In this document: piece after piece, positions 59,627 through 64,000 of the stretch
Position numbering within the stretch: position 1 is the first letter of the stretch
Layout of the letters: each line of letters starts with the position of its first letter
Assembly (NCBI RefSeq): GCF_000215935.2
Contig: NZ_AFNU02000004.1
Span: 186,001-250,000 of the forward strand
Source of the DNA: Haloplasma contractile SSD-17B
GTDB taxonomy: Bacteria > Bacillota_I > Bacilli_A > Haloplasmatales > Haloplasmataceae
Direction: 5' to 3'
DNA: 64,000 nucleotides
Position numbers and translations under genes: made by a program
Notes under the pieces: generated by a model
Database searches by the model: none
What the model was told of the DNA's origin: nothing
Seen by the model: only the letters and a program-made list of their open reading frames with translations

Positions 59627-61618
59627 TTAGTTAGAATCTAAGCTTTTCTGTATTCTAAAATAAAAGATGACACCATCATCAGAGTTATAAGCACCAAAAT
59701 CTGAGTTATGCTGTTTTAAAATTAAACTAACGATATATAACCCAAGTCCAGAACTATTAAGATGGCGACTTCTTGAGTCATCTAAGCGATAAAATGGATC
59801 AAATAAGTGTTTAATCTTTTCTTCATCGATATGAGCACCGGTATTTTCAATTTCAAAAAGGATTGAATCGCTGTGGTCGGTTACTGAAATGTTAATTTCT
59901 TCGTCATCATTTGTATATTTAATCGCATTGGTAATAAAGTTTGACATAACCATTTCTATTTTATCACGGTCTCCATAAACATTAATCTCAAGTAAATCCA
60001 AATTTACAGTAAGAGCTTTAGTGTCAGCTAAAGGTTTTAGTTCGGTTAATAAATCATCGATCAATTCTTTAATATTAAATGAACTAAAATGTAGTTCATA
60101 AGTAGGTCTGTCTAAACGATAAATTTGAACCATCTCATTAATTAATTTATTTGTTTTAAAAACTTCCTTGTTAATAGCAGACAGTTGATTCTTTTGATCA
60201 ACAGGATCTGTAAAAATATCCTCTAGTAAGGCTTCGCTGCTTGCCTGTATTACAGCAAGAGGTGTCTTAATTTCATGTGATAATCCTGCAACAAAATCTT
60301 TACGAATTTGTTCATTTTGGTTTTCAAGCTCTAAACTTTCTTTTAGCTGTTTATTTTGATCCTGAAGTTGGTGCAACGATGAACTTAGGTTAGCAGATAC
60401 TATATCTAAACTTTTAGATAATTGACCAATTTCATCCTTTCGTTTCGGGTCACCAGTTGAAGTATAATCAAAATTTAAATTGGCAATTTCATTTGCTTTT
60501 TTATTAAGACTTAATAAAGGTTTAGAAATAATTTTAGAATGAATAACAGTGGTTATAATTAAAAGAATTAAGATAATTCCGAATAATATATAATTAAAAT
60601 TAGCCATTAAACTTATAATTTCATCAGTCTCCTGAAGTGAAACAACAGTAAACAACTCGTAATCCACACCATTACTATTAACAGTATTGATAAATACAAT
60701 ATTTCTACCAATCTCTGTTTCACTAAAATAATAGGTACCTTTGTGATTATCATCAATTGTGTAATGATTTAGGTTGTAATTATCTATTTCTCCATTTATT
60801 TTATCTAGGTAATAATTCATAAGTTCCATAGTAAATACGGTTTCATTACGGTAAGTGGGTTCATTTACTGCGAGAATTGAACCCACTAACATCAATTCTT
60901 CTTGTCTATTAAAATCAGCAAGAATTTTATTTAATACATTTGAATTTAAATCTAAATCTGTCGTATCTAGTTTCTTATCTTTTCCCTCGAGCCCAGGTGG
61001 ATTGTCACCTTTTCCTGGTATATCTCGATCTACATTAGCTTCAGTATCTTCATCATTTTTTTTATCTTTACCATTTCCTTTACCCTGACCACTATTTGTA
61101 GTGCTTAAATTAGTAAATATGTGATCAGTGTATACGTCATTATAAACCTGTTCATTATTATATATAGAGTAAGTATTATTTTGAATCGTTAGCGTCGTTG
61201 CTAAGTAAAGATCCTTCTCTTTATGAGGGACTACATATAAAGTAATAGTTTCACCAATGATTAACTGACCTTCTATATCAAAAGGTATTAATACGTTGAA
61301 AGTGTCCTGATTTGTATCCGTTACTTTTACCATCGTTAAGTTATAATCATCGAGTAAGTCTTCTTGGACCGTATTAATAATTGCATTTGTTGAGTTAGTT
61401 ATTTCTGCAAATTGTGTAATAGTCGTATCAAATTCATCTGGTGGTGTTTCTTCTAAATCGTAAACAAGTGTTGATAAGTGTTCTTTTAATGAGTTTACTT
61501 TATAGTTAATAAAATAATTGTTAAAAAAGATCAGTTGAAAAAAGAGTTGAACGGATAAAAGGATAGCGAATATTAAAAAAGTATTACGAAATATTTTCCA
61601 TACAATACTATTTTTCAT
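59627..61618 (-). CDS. sensor histidine kinase with large extracytoplasmic domain
   Basis: A 663-residue membrane kinase. First membrane helix at ~10-32, an external domain of about 300 residues containing a low-complexity Gly/Lys/Asp/Asn stretch (GKGNGKDKKNDEDTEAN), second helix at ~345-365, HAMP linker, HisKA with the phospho-accepting His in GLSHEIKTPLAVIQ (~448), N box SNFITNAIKYTND, G1 IENTGAHI, F box FDPFYRLDDSR and G2 SSGLGLYIV. Catalytic motifs are complete. It is transcribed after its regulator with 6 bases between. The signal is unknown. Confidence 0.92.
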   Translation of the reverse strand: MKNSIVWKIFRNTFLIFAILLSVQLFFQLIFFNNYFINYKVNSLKEHLSTLVYDLEETPPDEFDTTITQFAEITNSTNAIINTVQEDLLDDYNLTMVKVTDTNQDTFNVLIPFDIEGQLIIGETITLYVVPHKEKDLYLATTLTIQNNTYSIYNNEQVYNDVYTDHIFTNLSTTNSGQGKGNGKDKKNDEDTEANVDRDIPGKGDNPPGLEGKDKKLDTTDLDLNSNVLNKILADFNRQEELMLVGSILAVNEPTYRNETVFTMELMNYYLDKINGEIDNYNLNHYTIDDNHKGTYYFSETEIGRNIVFINTVNSNGVDYELFTVVSLQETDEIISLMANFNYILFGIILILLIITTVIHSKIISKPLLSLNKKANEIANLNFDYTSTGDPKRKDEIGQLSKSLDIVSANLSSSLHQLQDQNKQLKESLELENQNEQIRKDFVAGLSHEIKTPLAVIQASSEALLEDIFTDPVDQKNQLSAINKEVFKTNKLINEMVQIYRLDRPTYELHFSSFNIKELIDDLLTELKPLADTKALTVNLDLLEINVYGDRDKIEMVMSNFITNAIKYTNDDEEINISVTDHSDSILFEIENTGAHIDEEKIKHLFDPFYRLDDSRSRHLNSSGLGLYIVSLILKQHNSDFGAYNSDDGVIFYFRIQKSLDSN

Positions 61619-61624
61619 AATAGA

Positions 61625-62305
61625 CTACTCCACAATAAACTTATATCCTACACCAAAAACAGTTTTGATATAAGTTGCATAGGGTGATCCTAGCTTTTTT
61701 CTTAATGTTTTGATAAATGTATCCACTACACGTTCTAAAGCATCCTTATCATAACCCCAAACAGAGTCAAGTATTTGTTCTCTTGTTAAAGCGATATTTT
61801 TATTAGTAATAAGATATACTAATAAATCAAACTCTGTTTTAGATAAATCAATGAGTTTATCTTTAACAAATACTTCTCTTGATTCCACATCTATTTTCAA
61901 CTGATTGATCGTAATAACATTCTTATTATTATTTAAATTACCTTCATAACGCTCAACTATGTTTTTTACCTTTGCAATCAATAAAGGAGGACTAAATGGC
62001 TTTGGGATATAATCGTCAACTTTTAAGGAATATCCTTTTAAGGCATCTTGGTCACTAGAGAGTGCTGTTAACATTACAATAGGAACATCAGATTCTTCTC
62101 TAATTTGTTTTACAACTTCCCAACCATCTAATTTAGGCATCATGACATCTACACATATACAATTATATTGATTTATTTTGAATAGGTTAATGCCTTCTAG
62201 GCCATCATATGCGTTGTCAACATTAAAACCTTCTTTTTTAAAATAAGCAGTTACTACATTTTGTAATTGTTTTTCATCTTCTATAATTAGTACTTTATAT
62301 GACAA
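61625..62305 (-). CDS. OmpR/PhoB-family response regulator
   Basis: A receiver domain (IIEDEKQLQNVV, phospho-acceptor Asp in CVDVMMPKLDGWE, VMLTAL, VDDYIPKPFSPP) and a C-terminal winged helix (LSKTEFDLLVYLI, RVVDTFIKTLRKKLG, TVFGVGYKF). About 226 residues from the TTG at 62305, which follows GGTGA. Earlier TTG/GTG codons (62317, 62314) are possible. It is the first gene of the operon with the histidine kinase. Confidence 0.93.
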   Translation of the reverse strand: MSYKVLIIEDEKQLQNVVTAYFKKEGFNVDNAYDGLEGINLFKINQYNCICVDVMMPKLDGWEVVKQIREESDVPIVMLTALSSDQDALKGYSLKVDDYIPKPFSPPLLIAKVKNIVERYEGNLNNNKNVITINQLKIDVESREVFVKDKLIDLSKTEFDLLVYLITNKNIALTREQILDSVWGYDKDALERVVDTFIKTLRKKLGSPYATYIKTVFGVGYKFIVE

Positions 62306-62554
62306 AGTATTCACCAACTTTCAAACTTTTTTAAATTTTTAAGGTGGAAATATTGTTCTTATGTATATAATATCATATTAATTTATATTTGATTAACGAT
62401 TTATCTTTATTTTTTAAATAAATAACTTGAAATTATCATAATCTTTTATATAATTTAAGATAATTGCTTAATATAAATATAAGAAAAAACACTTTATTAT
62501 TGTGTCCATTATGTTATAATTAATTAGAAATTGATACCAAGGATTGGTGAGTAG

Positions 62555-62971
62555 ATGATTAAAGATATAGGTATAACATTTAAAATGAAAATTAGTCAAA
62601 ATGGTGATACCGAAGAAATTAACTTTGATGCAAATGCCAAGTTATTAAAAAAGAGAGATACATACTATTTAAAATTTAAAGAACCAGTGATTGATGGGCC
62701 AGGATATAATGATACATTATTTATAATGACACAAGATTCTATTACAATCGAACGTCAAGGTCAGGTTAAGATGAGTCAAGACTATAAAATAAATCAACAT
62801 TGTATTGGTACCTACAAAAACAATTACATAGAAACTCCCATAACAACTTACACAAATGCTTATCTGTTTAATAAACGAAGACTTTATCTAAACTATAACA
62901 TGATTATTAATAAAGAAAATGTAGGACAGTATGAGATGGAAGTAAACTTTAAAGGAGACGATCAGATATGA
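62555..62971 (+). CDS. DUF1934 (YwiB-type) beta-barrel protein
   Basis: A 138-residue small protein: DIGITFKMKISQNGDTEEINFDANA and later YEMEVNFKG. DUF1934/YwiB proteins are lipocalin-like barrels of unknown function, usually encoded directly before argS, as here: its TGA overlaps the argS ATG (ATGA). RBS GATTGGTGAG. Confidence 0.88.
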   Translation: MIKDIGITFKMKISQNGDTEEINFDANAKLLKKRDTYYLKFKEPVIDGPGYNDTLFIMTQDSITIERQGQVKMSQDYKINQHCIGTYKNNYIETPITTYTNAYLFNKRRLYLNYNMIINKENVGQYEMEVNFKGDDQI

Positions 62972-64000
62972 ACTCAGTGTTAGAACTACAAGGTCATATT
63001 AAGAATCATATTAAAGAGATTCTAATTGACTATGGATATGTAGGAGAAGACTTTGAAGTAGTACTTGAAGAACCAAGTAATAAAGAGAATGGAGACTACT
63101 CTACCAATTGTGCAATGCAACTAGCAAAAGTAGCCAGAAAAGCGCCAAGAAAAATAGCAGAAGAAATTGTTGAAAAATTTAATAAAGAAAATTATTTTGT
63201 TTATAATATAGATATTGCAGGGCCTGGTTTTATTAACTTCTATCTTAATCAAACTATTTTAACTACTATTATAAAAGAAGTATTAAATAATGAAAAGACA
63301 TATGGAAGAAGTTTTTTTGGAAAGGGAGAAAAAATAAATATTGAGTTTGTCTCTGCTAATCCAACTGGAGATTTACACTTAGGACATGCAAGAGGAGCTG
63401 CTATTGGTGATACGTTAAGTAGAATACTAGATGCTGCAGGATATGACGTTACTCGTGAGTATTACATTAATGACGCAGGAAAACAAATTCACAACTTAGC
63501 ATTATCAACAATTGCAAGATATTTACAACAATTAGGCAAAGAGGCTGAGATGCCAGAAGATGGTTACCATGGACAAGATATTATTGATATCGCGAATAAC
63601 TTAGTAAGACAGTTTGGTGAAAAGTATATAGAAGAATCTGAAGAACGATATGATTTATTTAAAAACTATGCATTAACATATGAACTTGAGAAAATAAAAC
63701 ATGATTTAGCTAAATTTGCCGTTCATTTTGATGTGTGGTCAAGTGAACAAGCCTTATACGAGCAAAATAAAATACCTCTAGCAATTGAAAAACTCGAGAA
63801 TAAAGGCTATCTATATGAAGAAGATGGTGCTTTATGGTTTAAATCAACAGCCTTTAAAGATGATAAAGATCGAGTTTTAAGAAAAAGTGATGGGTCTTTA
63901 ACATATTTCACACCTGATATTGCATATCATATTGATAAGTTAGAGCGTGGATTTAGTAAATTAATAAACGTATTAGGTGCTGATCACCATGGATATGTTC
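62968..64000 (+). CDS. argS: arginyl-tRNA synthetase, 5' part (runs off the window)
   Basis: The first 344 codons of a class I synthetase. N-terminal additional domain (ELQGHIKNHIKEILIDYGYVG; GDYSTNCAMQLAKVARKAP), then the HIGH-type motif in SANPTGDLHLGHARGAAIGD, and the segments YYINDAGKQIHNLA and LTYFTPDIAYHIDK. It charges tRNA-Arg. ATG at 62968 overlaps the stop of the DUF1934 gene. The 3' end lies beyond the window. Confidence 0.97.
   Translation, partial: MNSVLELQGHIKNHIKEILIDYGYVGEDFEVVLEEPSNKENGDYSTNCAMQLAKVARKAPRKIAEEIVEKFNKENYFVYNIDIAGPGFINFYLNQTILTTIIKEVLNNEKTYGRSFFGKGEKINIEFVSANPTGDLHLGHARGAAIGDTLSRILDAAGYDVTREYYINDAGKQIHNLALSTIARYLQQLGKEAEMPEDGYHGQDIIDIANNLVRQFGEKYIEESEERYDLFKNYALTYELEKIKHDLAKFAVHFDVWSSEQALYEQNKIPLAIEKLENKGYLYEEDGALWFKSTAFKDDKDRVLRKSDGSLTYFTPDIAYHIDKLERGFSKLINVLGADHHGYV

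Noticed and set aside
59627-61618. Gly/Lys/Asp-rich stretch of the kinase as a separate gene or insertion
   Set aside because: It is in frame, inside the external domain, and looks like an ordinary low-complexity linker.
59627-62305. WalK/WalR two-component system
   Set aside because: It is not next to walJ, lacks walH/walI, and the kinase has an unusually large external domain without the PAS layout of WalK. Left as a generic pair.

Overview
The window is an origin-proximal chromosome segment of a low-GC bacterium on the Firmicutes/Mollicutes border. The block rlmH-serS-pdxT ... pdxS-dacA-gyrA-gyrB-recF-yaaA-dnaN-dnaA (minus strand), then rpmH-rnpA-yidC-jag-mnmE ... mnmG-rsmG-noc-soj-parB (plus strand), is the classical Bacillus-type oriC neighbourhood, and the strand of the genes flips at the dnaA-rpmH gap. 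Genes such as rlmH, rnpA and ywiB end in TGA, so UGA is a normal stop (code 11). The dacA homologue has lost its catalytic serine and its KTG lysine, which would suit a wall-less lineage such as Haloplasma. That organism assignment is my inference, not a database result.

Layout. 1-8.7 kb: metabolic genes on the minus strand (Gfo/Idh/MocA dehydrogenase, methionine gamma-lyase, patatin, DegV), an encapsulin nanocompartment with its ferritin-like cargo, then on the plus strand a DUF805 gene with an in-frame stop and an Ntn amide hydrolase. 8.72-19.34 kb: a 10.6-kb integrated element in the 3' end of rlmH. It is bounded by a 17-bp direct repeat of the rlmH terminal codons and carries a large serine recombinase, SSB, a short RadC, DUF3846 and several unknown genes. 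It resembles the SCC elements of staphylococci in site and recombinase class. It also holds a self-contained structured small RNA unit (about 10.41-10.59 kb) and a second structured, pseudoknot-capable intergenic segment (15.88-16.13 kb).

19.3-23.1 kb: rlmH, a CxxH/CxxC protein, walJ, serS with a T-box leader, and pdxT. 23.2-31.8 kb: an AT-rich gene desert with only broken genes (IS21-type and IS3-type transposases, a split metallophosphoesterase). It separates pdxT from pdxS, which are normally adjacent. A parS site lies at its edge and a second one inside serS.

31.9-43.4 kb: pdxS, inactive dacA homologue, gyrA, gyrB, recF, yaaA, dnaN, dnaA. 43.4-43.7 kb and 41.85-42.0 kb: DnaA boxes of a likely bipartite oriC. 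43.7-59.5 kb: ribosome, RNase P and membrane-insertase genes, tRNA-modification genes, an Asn T-box controlling rmuC-asnS, ridA, an unrecognised membrane protein, noc, soj and parB. 59.6-62.3 kb: a two-component system. 62.5 kb to the end: ywiB and the 5' part of argS. I saw no rRNA, tRNA or CRISPR array.
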